64,000 nt of DNA from Delphinapterus leucas (lineage: Eukaryota > Chordata > Mammalia > Artiodactyla > Monodontidae): the NCBI RefSeq assembly GCF_002288925.2, contig NW_022098004.1, forward strand, positions 8,377,604 through 8,441,603, written 5' to 3'. This document shows positions 22,396-34,235 of the stretch, piece by piece. The position numbers were made by a program, and so were the translations under genes. Position 1 is the first letter of the stretch; each line of letters starts with the position of its first letter. Under the pieces are notes generated by a model, which did no database searches, was not told where the DNA came from, and was given only the letters and a program-made list of their open reading frames with translations.

Positions 22396-23455
22396 GTAGA
22401 GTTCTCTCCTAGAGACTTCAGAAGCCAGAGAGAAGAGAGACAAAGGAGTACCTGTAAAGTCAAGTATCATTTACTTTTCTAGAGACCTTGATATAAGAAA
22501 AAAAAATAGGGGAAAAAAGTACTTCCATGAACTATAGGCCAGAGATAATGGTTAGGGAGTAATGTGAAAACCAGCAGACCCCAGCAGCAATGAGAGAGGA
22601 AGAGACACAGGTAGGTATTTTAGTGAACACCCCCAGATGTCTTGGCTCAGAGGCTCAGGATCTCCAGAGAAACTCAGGGCTAAAAAACAATTAAGCTCCC
22701 CTTCCCACTTTCACAGTCAGACCAAGCCAACCATTGTTTGCACCTCATCTGGTCTAAACAGTCAGTTCACAAATGGATGTCGTTCGGCATCATGTGTTAT
22801 AGATGCTTTATGTTTATTTAAGAACTCAGTTTCAAGGAATATTTTCCAGACGTGTGGTTCACCACAGTGGACAGCTGTTGATATTCTGATCCCATGAGCA
22901 TTATAATATGTTTAAAAATTGCGACACTTTTAAAACCAGATGTTCCACATAAGCTGCACACAGGGGGATAAAAAAGAAAAAGAGAGAAAGAGAGTAAGGA
23001 AGGTAGGAAGGAAGGGAGGGAGGAAGAAAGGAAGAAAGAGGAAGAAAAGAAGGCAGCAGATCTGTCACTTGGCATGACACCGGAGCCCCTCATGCTTCCC
23101 GAAAACTCACATCACATTGAAGTGAACGCCAAAAGCCCATTCTGGGTTTTCTTCTGCAGAAAAGATGAAAGGAAAATCGTTTTAACAGGAAGGAAAGTTC
23201 TTCCCTCCATAAAGACAAGCGAAAAAGCTGCAGCTAAAGCCTGAAGGTCAACCACTGGCACTGCTGGGGTTCAAGATTGTTTGTCACGGCTGTTTTCTGG
23301 GATACACTGAGCATGCATGTACTTAACTGGTTCTTAGCCCTTGTGAGGTTCTATGTGGACAAATCAATTTTACAAGCAACCTCTGCTTTGCTTCTAAGAG
23401 CTCCTTTGGGTGGAAGCAGGCCTTGTATGATGTGTGGATGCGGGTATGTGTGGGT
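22396..23455. other. unique sequence with a purine tract
   Basis: A (GA/GGAA)-rich run at 22975-23055 (ggaaggaagggagggaggaa) is the only clear low-complexity part. No gene is recognised. Confidence 0.4.
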
Positions 23456-23457
23456 GC

Positions 23458-23675
23458 GGTGCAGTCACGTGATTAAAAGTGGAACTCAGACTACCCGAGT
23501 TTACATCCCAGCCCCACCACTTGCCTAGCACACAGGGCAAGATACTTTACCTAAGGCTCTGTTTCTCCCTCCATAAAATGGAGACCATAATGGAACCCAC
23601 CTAATGAGGAAGACAAAGCCTTCAGCGCACCGCTCGGTCCATAATAAACACTTAATACATTTTAGATATTTTACA
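23458..23675 (+). repeat. MIR SINE
   Basis: 'gagtttacatcccagcccca', 'ggctctgtttctccctccat', 'aaaatggagaccataatgga' and 'ccataataaacacttaatac' in plus-strand order. Confidence 0.85.
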
Positions 23676-23839
23676 CAGAAGCCCTTTTTCCAATTTGAAC
23701 TATTTAAGATGAACTTGCTTTGAGAGAAAGTTTGGCCATTATACAACCTCCCCTGGGATAATTAGATAATTTAGGGTGTCTTCAAATCAGTCTTAGAAAT
23801 GACTAGTCCGCACAATTGGAAATGATCGGTTTGGGGAGA

Positions 23840-24090
23840 AGTGAAGGGGTAGCATGGTGTAACAGAAGGGCGGCATAACCAGACAGACAGGTCTACACCC
23901 GGGCCCTGCATCTCCCGAGCTGTGTGGCCTCAGTAAGAGCCTCTTCCCCAGGGCCCCAGTCTCCCAGTTGAATCCTCAGCAACACCTTCTCTGCTCAGAG
24001 GGGGCATGAAATTAAAAGGAGCCAATTTAGGGTAAGTGCCTTGCACACAGGAAACAGGAAGCAATCAGTGTTTATTTCTTTTATTCCATC
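23840..24090 (+). repeat. MIR SINE, diverged
   Basis: 'tagcatggtgtaacagaagg' (head), 'gagctgtgtggcctcagtaa', 'ccccagtctcccagttgaat', 'ggtaagtgccttgcacacag'. It is the second MIR in the same orientation within 400 bp. Confidence 0.7.
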
Positions 24091-24294
24091 ATCTATATGG
24101 ATGCTGAAAACATGTTTTTATACATTTATCAAATATCCTCCACCCAAGTGCAGAATTTATCAGACTGTAACCCTCACACATCGTCTCTGCTAAAAACCAA
24201 CCCACCGACTAACCATCCATCCAACCGACAACACAAATACAAGCAAAGATAATAAACAAAAATATCAGAGCAAAATCTTTAATGCTATCCATTG

Positions 24295-24745
24295 ACCTTT
24301 GTAGAAAGTCCATGACCTGACCCCTAACTTACCTCTCCAGTCCCACTTCTTATCATTTCACCCCATCCCATCCTTCCATCCGGCCACCCTGAAATGAGTC
24401 ACTTCTTCTCAAATATCTCCATCTCCTTCACCTTCTGACCTTTGCGCTTCCTGTCACATTTTTGTCCCACACTCTCTTCAATCCTCCTGTTTCAGCTTGG
24501 ACCACTTCTCGAAAGCCTTCTCCATGGTGTGCCCCACTCCTTGTGCTCTTTTAATACTTAATACTTATCCCTATCCCAGCCTCGTGTTCCTCGTGTTCCT
24601 CGTGTTACCCTTTCCTATGTAATTGTCTTTCTTATTTGACTGTAAGCTTCTGCAGGACAGGGGTGGGGTCCTATCCACCATGTTATCTCAGCAACCAGCA
24701 CACTGCTGTTCCTGGAGAGCTGAATAAATACTTGGTGGATGAATG
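24295..24745 (+). repeat. L2 LINE 3' end
   Basis: L2-type 3' wording: 'catgacctgacccctaactt', 'cctctccagtcccacttctt', 'ttgcgcttcctgtcacattt', 'tattatttgactgtaagctt'-like and 'gctgaataaatacttggtgg'. It contains three 9-bp units of ctcgtgttc at 24581-24606. Confidence 0.65.
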
Positions 24746-24792
24746 AATGGATGGTTGGATGGATAGATGGATGGATGGATGGATGAATCATC
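24738..24792. repeat. (GGAT)n tetranucleotide repeat
   Basis: gaatgaatggatggttggat followed by several GGAT units. It grows from the gaatgaat terminus that L2 elements usually carry. Confidence 0.85.
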
Positions 24793-24994
24793 TGGGACTG
24801 GAAAGGTAGGTCTCTGACCTCAGCTCCTAGCACATTTTTGGTAGGTTAGTTGGGAGATTCAGCAGCTGAGTGTGACCCATAAAATCAACAGTGACAATGA
24901 GTCAATTATGAGTCCAGAAGTTTCCTAGGTGCTCATGGGACTTTATCTTTGGTGAATTCTATACACTCCTCAATATAGCCTGTGCATCTATGGC

Positions 24995-25450
24995 AGATCT
25001 GCTCTGCCTACTTCTCCAGGTTGCTTCTCACCCCTGGCTGTCTCAGACTCACCAGCATTGTCTTTGCTTCCCTGCATCTTCAAGGTCTCTCTGCCTACGG
25101 TCGTTTAGGGATATTTTTCTCCCGTATTCACCAGCCTGACTCCTCTTCGTCCTCTTGGGATGAGCTTCAAAGGAGCTCCTTTAAGTGAGATTTTTGTAAA
25201 GTGCTCCTTCCTACCCTAGTCTCTACACTGGGTGAGGCCCCTCTGTGATTTGTGCTACAGCCACTTCTCCTGCTCGCCATAGCACTTACCGCAATTCTAA
25301 TTATGTAGGAATTGATGTGATTACTGGTGTCATGTCTGTCTTCTCAACCACAGTGTAAGCTGGAGGGGACCAAGTGGAGAGTATTCACTGCTGTAACCCC
25401 GGGCATTCCCGGGGCCTGACAGAGTGTATCTTCTTAAGAAACAACTGTGT
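24995..25450 (+). repeat. probable L2 LINE fragment
   Basis: 'tacttctccaggttgcttct', 'ctcgccatagcacttaccgc' and 'aaccacagtgtaagctggag' are L2-like and in the right order. Divergence is high. Confidence 0.5.
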
Positions 25451-26180
25451 CGTTGAAATTAACATTTAGGGAGTAAGGGTCCATGAATCCCATAAAACTG
25501 TTTGCAAAATGCAGGATTGGTATTCAGTTGGCATGAGCTAATATCTTTGTACCAGCTGTTTATAGCGTGTGTCCATTCTGATTAGTTAGATCTCATTGGT
25601 TAGTTATGAAGACGGTCAGTATCTCAGATTTTATATCAGATTTTCAGAAAGGTTCATAACAGATCCCAGCCTCCAAAATGAAGTTAAGAGCCACTGCTGT
25701 GGAGTCTGAAAGGAGCCCATATCATGGAAAGTTCTTGCAAGCCATCTGGATCTCTGCCACAGTTCCAGGCAACACATCAGTCTGTGTTTTCCATCTGTGC
25801 CTGCTTTGTATGTTTTCCCTGACATGAGGTCCCTCACAGCTATATGTTACACGCGAGAGATATTCTGAGCTACTTGAAGTCATCCATGACTCATCTCTGT
25901 GGAATGAGTGGCTCACCAAGAAAGACATACATGGAACAGAACAACATGCATGACAGTTTCTCTCCTTTGAGGAAGAAATGCTCCAAAAATGTCTGGGGAG
26001 AAACAGACCTCAGTGGCCCACAAGGCAGACGTGAGCATCTCCCTCAATCATCACCAGGGTGTCAGGAGGAGGAGAAAAAGGACGAGACAGGTAGCCATCA
26101 CTTCCTAAATGAGGCTGCACAACCCCAGCCCTGCCCAGATACCCTCTCACGCGTGCTGGAGAAAAGGGTCAGTAGTGATA
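25451..26180. other. unique sequence
   Basis: A 133-codon frame (25844-26245) runs into the following MIR and shows no recognisable protein family. Confidence 0.3.
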
Positions 26181-26187
26181 AGACAAC

Positions 26188-26412
26188 ACATGTTGTTAGC
26201 CGTGAGACAGTTACCGTGCCAAGTGCTTGCTGGGCAGAGTCTTGACTTATTATTTCTTTAAATCCTCATAGTGACTCCACGAGCTCAGTACTGTTGTTAT
26301 CCCCATTTGGGTATGATCAGAGCCTCAGAAAAGTTAAGTGACTTTCCCGAGGTCATTTATGTCACAAGTGGTGAAAGTGGGATTCAACCTTCGGTCTGGG
26401 TCCAGGGTGATC
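26188..26412 (-). repeat. MIR SINE
   Basis: Reverse MIR: 'tttaaatcctcatagtgact', 'tgttgttatccccatttggg', 'aaagttaagtgactttcccg', 'gtgggattcaaccttcggtc'. Confidence 0.88.
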
Positions 26413-26504
26413 CCTAAGCACTTGAGGGTTTAGGGATTGAGCCCTTGTCAAGGGCTCAAGGGCTGTCCTTTTGGAGGAAGGGGACAGCTATGCTGGCAGA
26501 GTTA

Positions 26505-26720
26505 CATAATCATTGAACAGCTGTTTATTGTGCACCTACTATACGCCTGGTGCTGTTCAAGGTGGTGGGCATACAGTGGTGAGCAAGTCGCACTAGCTCC
26601 CTGACCTCTGGAATGTGGTCTGGGGGAAACGAGCTTGAAGCACTTAGTTACATTGGAAAAGTGCAAGGACGGGAGAGTACAAGTGGTGGGAACCCAAAGG
26701 CCAGCCCAGGACACCAGTCA
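26505..26720 (-). repeat. ancient dispersed repeat, unclassified (same family as at 19078)
   Basis: 'cagctgtttattgtgcacct', 'actatacgcctggtgctgtt', 'gtggtgagcaagtcgcacta' and a degenerate end. About 210 bp survive. Confidence 0.5.
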
Positions 26721-26824
26721 TTCAGTCACTAAGAAGATACACCCTGGAAGGTGCTATTGATCTTTTCAACAGGAAAAAGGAAGCCCATGAAATCACGGAT
26801 CAATGAAGGTTGTGGACGTGTCTT

Positions 26825-26965
26825 CCACCACACTGTAAGCTCCATAAGAGCAAAGGTGGTATTGGATTCATTTATTTCTGCAACATCTTTGGTACAAAGC
26901 ACAGGACCTGGCATATAAAAGGAACTCAGTCAGTAAGTGTGAGTGAATGGATGAAAGTATGAATG
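26825..26965 (+). repeat. L2 LINE 3' tail
   Basis: 'cactgtaagctccataagag', 'gcacaggacctggcatataa' and 'gagtgaatggatgaaagtat' match the last part of L2. Confidence 0.65.
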
Positions 26966-27224
26966 GAGGTCATAGATGTTCAAAAGAAGTACAGTATGAG
27001 CCTACACAGTCCTTATCACGATAATAAACAATGAATAAGTTGGGGAAAGAAAGAAGGAAACGAGTAGTCATGGCCCCAGGACAATGTGACAGTAAATGGA
27101 AGGTCTTCTGAGATGTTGGCACCAACCCTCATCCAATCAAGAACCCAAGTGAGAGGAAGGGGATGAGTGAGAGGCCATTCATTAGTTACTACATAGATAG
27201 GAGAGGAAGATATGGAAACTCGTC

Positions 27225-27310
27225 GTGGTTCAGCAACTTGCTCAAAATCAAGACACACCTAGGAAATTAGGTGAAAAGGCCTGGTTTGAAATTCTTGCCT
27301 TACTAATAAT
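27225..27310 (-). repeat. MIR SINE fragment
   Basis: 'cagcaacttgctcaaaatca' and 'ctggtttgaaattcttgcct' are the reverse core and head. The tail is missing. Confidence 0.5.
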
Positions 27311-27438
27311 TAAGTAAAAAGCTTCCAGGGACTGAGGAGTAATTGAGCCTACCTACCATTTGATGTTTAACATCGGCCGATTGGTTAGAATGTTGTTATC
27401 GCATTCACAACACCCAGCTAAAAACAAGAGTTGCTGAC

Positions 27439-27858
27439 TTTTTTTTTTTTTGGAGTATAATTGCTTTACAATGTTATCTTAGTTTCTGCTGTACAACAAA
27501 GTGAATCAGCTATATGTATAAATATATCCCCATATCCCCTCCCTCTTGGACCTGCCTCCTACCCCAGCCCCCATCCCACCCATCTAGGTCATCACAGAGC
27601 ACCGAGCTGAGCTCCCTGTGCCATACAGCAGGTTCCCACTGGCTATCTGTTTTACACACGGTAGTGTATATATATCTATCCTAGTCTTCCAATTCATCCC
27701 ACCCTCATCTTCCCCCGCACCGTGTCCGCGCTTCTGTTCTCTACGTCGGTGTCTCCATTCCTGCCCCACAAATAGGTTCATGCGTACCATTTTTCTAGAT
27801 TCCACGTATACCGTTACTATACGCTATTTGTTTTTCTCTTTCTGACTTACTTCATACA
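27439..27858 (-). mobile_element. L1 3' UTR fragment
   Basis: Poly-T, then 'tggagtataattgctttaca', 'ctgctgtacaacaaagtgaa', 'gagctccctgtgccatacag' and 'tttctgacttacttcataca'. This is the reverse complement of L1 3' UTR with a GC-rich variant middle. It is diverged from the younger copies and carries no ORF2. Confidence 0.8.
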
Positions 27859-27859
27859 G

Positions 27860-28157
27860 GACATGGAACTAGCAATATACGATAATATGTAGCAGTATAT
27901 GATAGTATATAATAAATGAGGAGTTTAAACAATAACGCCTTTAGATGGAGGAAATTTCTTGTTAAATTTAATGACCCAAGGAGATTTAACAGAGATAGTA
28001 GAACTTAAAAAATGCCACTAGTAGCAGTTGTAATAAGTAAAAGAAGTAGTAGTAGTAACAGCTGCAACCCCATCAGCAGTAATAGTGAAACAAATAGTAA
28101 CTACTATTATTTAAGCCTCCAGTAAGTAGCAGGCCTGAGATATTAGATATATGCCAT

Positions 28158-28158
<1 letters not shown>
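27860..28158. other. unique AT-rich sequence with AGT-rich patch
   Basis: 28008-28100 is rich in agt/gta triplets (agtagtagtagtaacagctg). No gene recognised. Confidence 0.35.

Positions 28159-28159
<1 letters not shown>

Positions 28160-28192
<33 letters not shown>
28160..28192. repeat. (GT)n microsatellite
   Basis: About 16 GT units, followed by a gagaga patch. Confidence 0.9.
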
Positions 28193-28243
28193 TAGAGAGA
28201 CAGGAAGGGAGAGAAAGAGAGATCTTATTTAATTGTCATAAAA

Positions 28244-28850
28244 TCTATGATATAGAAGCAACCTAAATGTCCATCCACAGATGAATGGATAAAGAAGATG
28301 CAGTACATATATACATGCAATATTACTCAGCCATAAAAAAGAATGAAATAATGCCAGTTGCAGCAACATGAATGGATTTAGAGATTACCATACTCAGTGA
28401 AGTAAGTCAGACAGAGAAAGACAAATGTCATATGATATCACTTACGTGTGGAATCTAAAAAAATGATACAAATGAACTTATTTACAAAACAGAAATAGAC
28501 TCACAGGCACAGAAAACAAACTTACGGTTACCAAATGGGAAAGAGGGGAAGGGATAAATTGGGAATTTGGGATTAATAGATGTACACTAGTATATATAAA
28601 ACAGATAAACAACAAGGAACTACTGTATAGCACAGGGAACTATGTTCAATATCTTGTAATATTGAATACAATATTATTCCATTATTATAATTATTCCATT
28701 ATTATATTCAATTATTTCATTGTTGAGTATAATGGGAAAAAACCTGAAAAAGAATATATATGTATGTATGTGTGTGTGTGGAACTGCATCACTCACTGAA
28801 GCATTGTAAATCAACTGTATACTTCAATTTATACAAATAGGTCTATGATA
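28244..28850 (+). mobile_element. L1 3' end (end of ORF2 plus 3' UTR), sense orientation, with 9-bp TSD
   Basis: Plus-strand L1 with ORF2-terminal coding remnant ('atgaatggataaagaagatg', 'ataaaaaagaatgaaataat', 'gaagtaagtcagacagagaa') followed by 3' UTR ('ggaactactgtatagcacag', 'gtaaatcaactgtatacttc'). Duplicate tctatgata flanks it at 28244-28252 and 28842-28850. The ORF2 part has in-frame stops and is dead. AT-rich expansion at 28660-28740 and a (TATG/TG)n run at 28757-28780 lie inside the UTR. This is the only sense-oriented younger L1 in the window. Confidence 0.88.
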
Positions 28851-28854
28851 CATA

Positions 28855-29010
28855 GTTACAACTACTATTATTTTCCCCCTTTTAATAATGGGGAAATGGC
28901 AGCATGATGAGATTAAGGGTGTTGCCAAAGGTTACACAGCTAGTAAGTAGCAAGACAGAATTTGGATCCCTTTTCATGCAATACCAAAGCCCATGATCTT
29001 TCTACTGGAT
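28855..29010 (-). repeat. MIR SINE
   Basis: 'aactactattattttccccc', 'aaggttacacagctagtaag', 'cagaatttggatccctttt', 'aaagcccatgatctttcta' in reverse order. It starts immediately after the L1 target duplication. Confidence 0.82.
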
Positions 29011-29478
29011 GCTATTGCCTTGACACATGCCAGAGTTTTTGAAACTTGGAGGAAAGGGAAAACTTCTGGCAACTCAGCAAAGGCGATTACGAACGAACCA
29101 GAAGCATGCTTGGTAAATACCTCTATCTGGCTGGAGTGGAGTGTGAGTGTCGGGGAGAAAAGTAAAGCAGGGTAGGACAGGTTGATGGGGTCATGGGAGA
29201 TCTCAGCTATCAGAGGATGAGGTCTAGACTCTATGCTCTTGGCAACATGGAGCACCTGACCCGTTCACAGCAGCAGCATAATTTGTTAAGAATTATTTGT
29301 TGGGCTGGAATATTGGGAAAGGATGGAGGTGGGGAGGGCAGCCAGAAGGCTGTTGCAATAACTTTCCTGAGGAGTCCCAGAAAGACTTGGCTTGTTATCC
29401 CAACGTGAAGACATGCGTGTATTTGCCCAAGTCATTGTTATCAGCTCCTGCCCAAGACATAAAGTTCTGACCTCCGTC
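29011..29478. other. unique sequence
   Basis: No gene or clear repeat is recognised. Confidence 0.3.
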
Positions 29479-29479
29479 T

Positions 29480-29965
29480 TCAGCATCCTCTAATGCCTTC
29501 GGCCCACCCTTGCTCTTGACACTTTAGACCACTGACCTTTCAGTCATTCACACTGGCTCCACTCTTTCCCAACTCAAGAGCGTCACATGTGCTACTTTGG
29601 TTACTGGAAAATCCTCTCGGTGTTCTTCAGAGGACCGACTCTGATCCATCTTACACAACCTTCCAGCCTCCACATCAGCCCACCTTCCTCCTGGGAAATT
29701 TCCCTGGTCCTCCCGAATGCCTGGCTGACATCCTTCTGTGTGTCCCGTGACTTTTTACATTCACCTCACTTATCGTCGTTTTATTAATTAATTCAATAAG
29801 TATGCAGTGACTTGCTTCACATCTCTCACTCCCTCTCTAAACTGAAGCTCCATGATGTCAGAGGTGGGGCCTCTCTTTTTTATGATCATCTCCTTATCCG
29901 TGCTGAGCACAATACCTGGCCCACGATCAGCACAAATAAATATTTGTTGAATGAATATGGGGGAG
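29480..29965 (+). repeat. L2 LINE 3' end
   Basis: 'catgtgctactttggttact'-type L2 wording is followed by 'cttcctcctgggaaatttcc', 'ctaaactgaagctccatgat' and 'acaaataaatatttgttgaa' ending in tgaat. A good L2 terminus. Confidence 0.65.
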
Positions 29966-31555
29966 GATTCAGGATGTTCAGCCTGAAAGTGTGGGGTGGG
30001 GTGAAGTGGGTTTTCATGAGGATGAGTAAAAAGAAGAAGGGCATTGAGGGTTGAAACATAGGCTTTTACTCCACAGCTGGCTATGACCAGCTGCCAGTCT
30101 CAGCAACAGGAGGTAGAGACTCAGTGAGTAGCAATTAACTGACCCACTAAACTAAACCAACTCCAAGAAAGGGAGGCAGCAACACCCAGGGCGTGTGGCT
30201 CGCACAGGACATCTCTGACCACAACTGCAGCTGTGTTCATGTGCTTGGATTCCTTGCCCATGTTGGCTGAGATGGCCATCCTTGTCAAAACTTCCATCTT
30301 TGGGTGGTAGGCATAGTCATGTATAGGTTAAAAATGATATGAAACAGCCACATTATATCTGCCCCAATGTCCAAATGAAAAAACACTTTCAAATCCAATG
30401 GAGAAGAACATTTCTTCAATTCTTGCATGACAGAAAAAAATCTGTCCATTGCCCTTATATTTGAATGATAGTTTGATTGGCTAAGTGTCACGGTTTCTTT
30501 CCCTGAGGGTGTTTTATGCATTACCCCCAGTCTTCTAGTATTAAATTATCACAGACGTGAGGTCTAAAATCAGTGTAATGTTTTTCCCCTTACACACAAT
30601 TTAACTGGGTTGCTGTAAGATTCCCACTTTCTTTTTGTAACTTGAGAACTATGTAAGGACATATCTCAGTATACATTAATTTCTATCAGTTTTTCCTGGG
30701 GAGCATTATGCTCTCTTAAATTAAATCCTCAAATGTTCTTTCCTCAAACATTTATATACTCAAATATTGGGTCTTTGCTTCAGGCATAACAATTGTGTTA
30801 TGTTGAATCTCTTTTGTTTTCCAGGGCTATTTATTTTTATCTTTAACCCCTTCTAACTCTTTAAAACTGTAAAATCACATACTATTTTATTTCAGGAAAA
30901 CATTCTTGAACTATATCATTGAATATGTCTTCTTTCTCTTAAAATTTTTTTCTCATTGCTTTAGTCTAGTGTAGGTGTATCATTTATATCCAACATACAC
31001 CAGTTACGTCAACTCTGCTTTTTTTTTTCTGTATTCCATTGCTATTATTTTCTCTTCAACCCCTTTTAACTCTTGCCCTTTGTTAAGTTTAATTTTAATC
31101 ATTTGTCTCAAGTCTGCCTTGTTGTCCCTAATTATTTGTCAGCAATTCCACCTTGAGTGGCTTTCAAAGATCTTGGTTTCTATGATGGTTTTGTGTTTCT
31201 TTTTCGCAACTTTCCTGAGTTTGGCCATATCATTTCTCATCTGCTTCTGTTATTTTATCATTTGTTCCTGGAGCCTGCTTTGGTGTCACTTCATAGAGGT
31301 CATGGTTGGGTTAATCTCTTGGAACAGTCAGCCAGGTGTATGCAACTGTCACTGCTAGTTTCCCCTGAGATAACCTTCTCACTGGATCACACTGCTTGAG
31401 GACAGTCGAGCATGGGATGCAGTTGTCCTGATTTGCCACTTAGGGAATGGGGAGTCTGTAGGATTTAGAAGGAAATAATAAGCACACTGGCAGAGTCAGG
31501 TCTGCATTAGTCTCTCTACAACACCATATGTTCTAGAACCTTCCTCAAAATATCC
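29966..31555. other. unclassified T-rich sequence, possibly an old LINE
   Basis: 30590-31340 is unusually T-rich on the plus strand, with weak internal LINE-like wording ('tctatgatggttttgtgttt', 'atcatttgttcctggagcct'). I cannot place it in a family. No coding frame is supported. Confidence 0.3.
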
Positions 31556-31559
31556 ACCA

Positions 31560-31708
31560 TGGCCCAGCAGCATCAGTATCACCTGAGGGCTGCTAGAAAT
31601 GCAGAATCTCAGGCCCCACTCCAGACCTGCTGAATCTAAACCTGTAGTTTAACAAGATCCCTAAGTGACTTATGTGCACATTACATTTGTGAAGCACTGT
31701 GAAGACCA
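31560..31708 (-). mobile_element. MER5A (hAT-Charlie), partial
   Basis: 'agcatcagtatcacctgagg', 'ctagaaatgcagaatctcag', 'gccccactccagacctgctg' and 'agatccctaagtgacttatg' match MER5A. Terminal bases are worn. Confidence 0.7.
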
Positions 31709-32925
31709 CCTGAGAAAGGTCTGCTGCCTCAGACATCATCCATTACCGTGCTGGTCTGTTAAAATGCTGGGCTTTACCTATACTCCATGAGGAATGTCTT
31801 AAGAAGACAGCTCACAGCTTGAGAGAAAAAGCCCATGACTATCTTGGAAGCTCCAGAGTTGGTTAATATTTTTCAAAATATGAGTCCTTGTCAGTTAAGA
31901 TTTACTGCCTCCTGGCGGGGGAGAGTGGCTGTCTGAGAGAACATATGCATCAGTAATTCAAATTAAAAGTCCAGTTTTTAACACACACACCATATACCGA
32001 AATCGTGGCAGGACCCAAGTTGTAACTATTACAGACTTCAGCTATCAGAGATTCTACCCTGATTCCTGTAGCCAGCAAAAGGGAAAGAGGAGAAAAACCA
32101 CTCTGCTTCTCTTAAGAGGTGGTGCTTCTTCGAGACATGACCAGTGGTTTGTATTATCCCTGCAGGAATCTTTCACTGTGGGCCATATCATATTTTGAAA
32201 GAGGATTTACTGGGTCTATGTTAATAAAGATGGAGACAGGGGTGGAGGGTAGACTCCAAAGTCCACAAACACAAAAAATTGTTTCCTGAAGACCCAAATC
32301 TATCTAACACCCTACATGTGATTTTGAGGCACTCAACACTCTTGGGCTGCGATTTGTTGTCAGAGGGGACAGTTGATGAGAACGTAGTCTTCCAGGGCAC
32401 CATGAGAAATGTGAGTTACGTGGAAGGGAGAGTTTGCTCACAGCACAAGGCAGAAATCAGCGAGGGGATTGTTGGCGAGTGTCTCCGCTTCGGAGGTGTC
32501 TTTATCACATAACGGATGGCCACGTGCTACAGAAGGATATTCTCTCTGGAGGCTGAAGAATGCAGTTGATGACCTTCAGAGGCAGTTCCCAGTTTTTCTG
32601 GGCTGTAGCTGTGTGACAAAGCCAAAATATTTTGGAAATAAAGAGTGTAAATCTGTGGTTTGATGTTTGCGGCACAAAATTTGAGAGTATCGATTCCACT
32701 GACTTCAACGCCGCTTTCACTGGAAATAGAGAAATCTTCCGTGAAAGTAGGGTGCCCAGAGATGTCTTACGGTTCACTGCTTCCAAATCTTCAATCCAGT
32801 TTCTCTTTCTTGATTTATGCTGTATGAAGAACCCTGCTATACTATTTCCCCATCTTTGTATCATCTCACTTTTTAAAATATCTGTACTACCCAGATCAAC
32901 ATAGTTAATCACTTTAACAGACTTG
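31709..32925. promoter_or_regulatory. repeat-free stretch, possible conserved element
   Basis: No transposons are recognised. 32560-32800 ('ttgatgtttgcggcacaaaa', 'gagagtatcgattccactga') looks constrained by eye. Frames are open on both strands (32505-32939 minus, 32632-32904 plus), so a coding reading is not favoured. Confidence 0.2.
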
Positions 32926-32927
32926 AA

Positions 32928-33085
32928 GGTGGATACCACAATTATCCTTATTTTACAGATAAGAGAAATGAGGCTCAGAGAAGCTAAGATACTTTCCTCA
33001 GCTTCTAAGAGTCAGAATTTAAACCCAAGCCATCTAACTCCACATTCAGTACTCTTAGCCACTAACTGCTTGAAGCCTCTTAGGT
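32928..33085 (-). repeat. MIR SINE
   Basis: 'attatccttattttacagat', 'agagaaatgaggctcagaga', 'gaatttaaacccaagccatc', 'ctcttagccactaact'. The reverse core and head are well preserved. Confidence 0.88.
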
Positions 33086-33445
33086 AACAGTATTAAGAAT
33101 CAGGCACCATCCTAAGTTTTTACATAAATAAGAATAGAATAGACAGAACACAGAAGTTCTAAGGAGGTACAGAGTGGAGCTGGGGTCAACTTGGAGGTGG
33201 CCCCAATATGCAGTGGGTGGAGCACACAGTTATTCAGTACGTTGTCATGGTAACAGTAAAATAGTGCACACATACCAAGCATGTGTATATGTATATATGT
33301 GTGCATATGCATATATATCTCACGAGGAAGGCTTTTGCCTGCAAGTAACAGAACACCCGACTCCAGAAGCTTAAACAAATAAGGATTTAGTTTTCTCCTC
33401 TTGCATAAAATCTAGTGGTAGGAAGTTTCTGGCATTAGTCTAATA

Positions 33446-33883
33446 CAGTGGTTCTCAACCAGGGATGATTTTGCCCCCCAGGGGGCATTTGCAATGTCTA
33501 GATACATTTTGGGTTGTGACAACTGGGAGACATTTTTTTAAATTGAAGTATAATTTATTGATAATTGAAGTGGAAATTGATTTACAATGTCGTGTTAGTT
33601 TCAGGTGTACGGCAAAGTGATTCATTTATACGTGTATAAACATATATCCTTTTTCAGATGCTTTTCCCTTATAGGTTATTACAAAATATTGAGTATAGTT
33701 CCCTGTGCTATACACTAGATTCCTGGGAGACACATCTTTGATGGTCACTGTATGCTACTGGCACATCTAGTGGGTAAAGGCCAGAGGTGCTGCTCAATTT
33801 TCCACAATGAACAGGACAGCCCCCTACAACACGGAGTGATCTGGCTCCAAATATCAATAGTGCTGAGGATGCAAAAGCTGGAC
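33446..33883 (+). mobile_element. MER20 DNA transposon split by an L1
   Basis: The left part 33446-33532 starts cagtggttctcaaccaggga and continues 'gattttgccccccag'. The right part 33723-33883 has 'gctactggcacatctagtgg', 'gtgctgctcaattttccaca', 'acaggacagccccctacaac' and 'caatagtgctgagg'. Together they make one MER20 of ordinary length. Confidence 0.88.
33523..33732 (-). mobile_element. L1 3' UTR fragment inside MER20, with 10-bp TSD
   Basis: The reverse L1 3' end (33533-33722) includes 'gtcgtgttagtttcaggtgt', 'acggcaaagtgattcattta' and 'gttccctgtgctatacacta'. The duplicate ctgggagaca lies at 33523-33532 and 33723-33732. An internal near-repeat 'gataattgaagtggaaattg' suggests a small duplication close to the tail. 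Confidence 0.9.
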
Positions 33884-34235
33884 CCAGTAGTAAATGCTAT
33901 CAAGGCCCATCTGTCTGCATTTCACTTGGCCTTTGCTTCATGGCCTCAAAGTGGCTGCTGAGTGGCATCCTCATTTGACACAGGAAGATGGGGGATAGAA
34001 GAAAAGGTGGCTGCCATAGCTGTGTCTTTTCATTTATCAGGAAAAGAAATGCCTTCCCAGAACCCTGAGAAGACTGCCATTTCCATGCGGCTGGCCAGAT
34101 CTGTGACCCCATAAAGGCTCTGGGATAGACAGTGTCTTACATGGGACAGGGTACATTGTTACCCCACACATCCTAGGGTCTGGTAACAAAGAAGGAGAGT
34201 ACTGGGCAAACCCCAATTAGTAGGTGCCATATCAG

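Larger units (their letters stand above)
33315..34235. repeat. old unclassified repeat hosting a nested MER20 and L1
   Basis: The outer layer (33315-33445 and 33884-34235) has dispersed-repeat wording such as 'gcctgcaagtaacagaacac', 'gcttaaacaaataaggattt' and 'aagtggctgctgagtggcat'. The family is not named. It is interrupted by MER20, which is itself interrupted by L1. Confidence 0.35.

Noticed and set aside
26188..26412. C-terminal part of the 133-codon frame 25844-26245 as a gene
   Set aside because: Its end lies in a reverse MIR SINE and no homologous family is recognisable.
30590..31340. T-rich plus-strand frame (30975-31358) as a membrane protein
   Set aside because: Hydrophobicity follows from T-rich composition, and the sequence looks like a degraded LINE.
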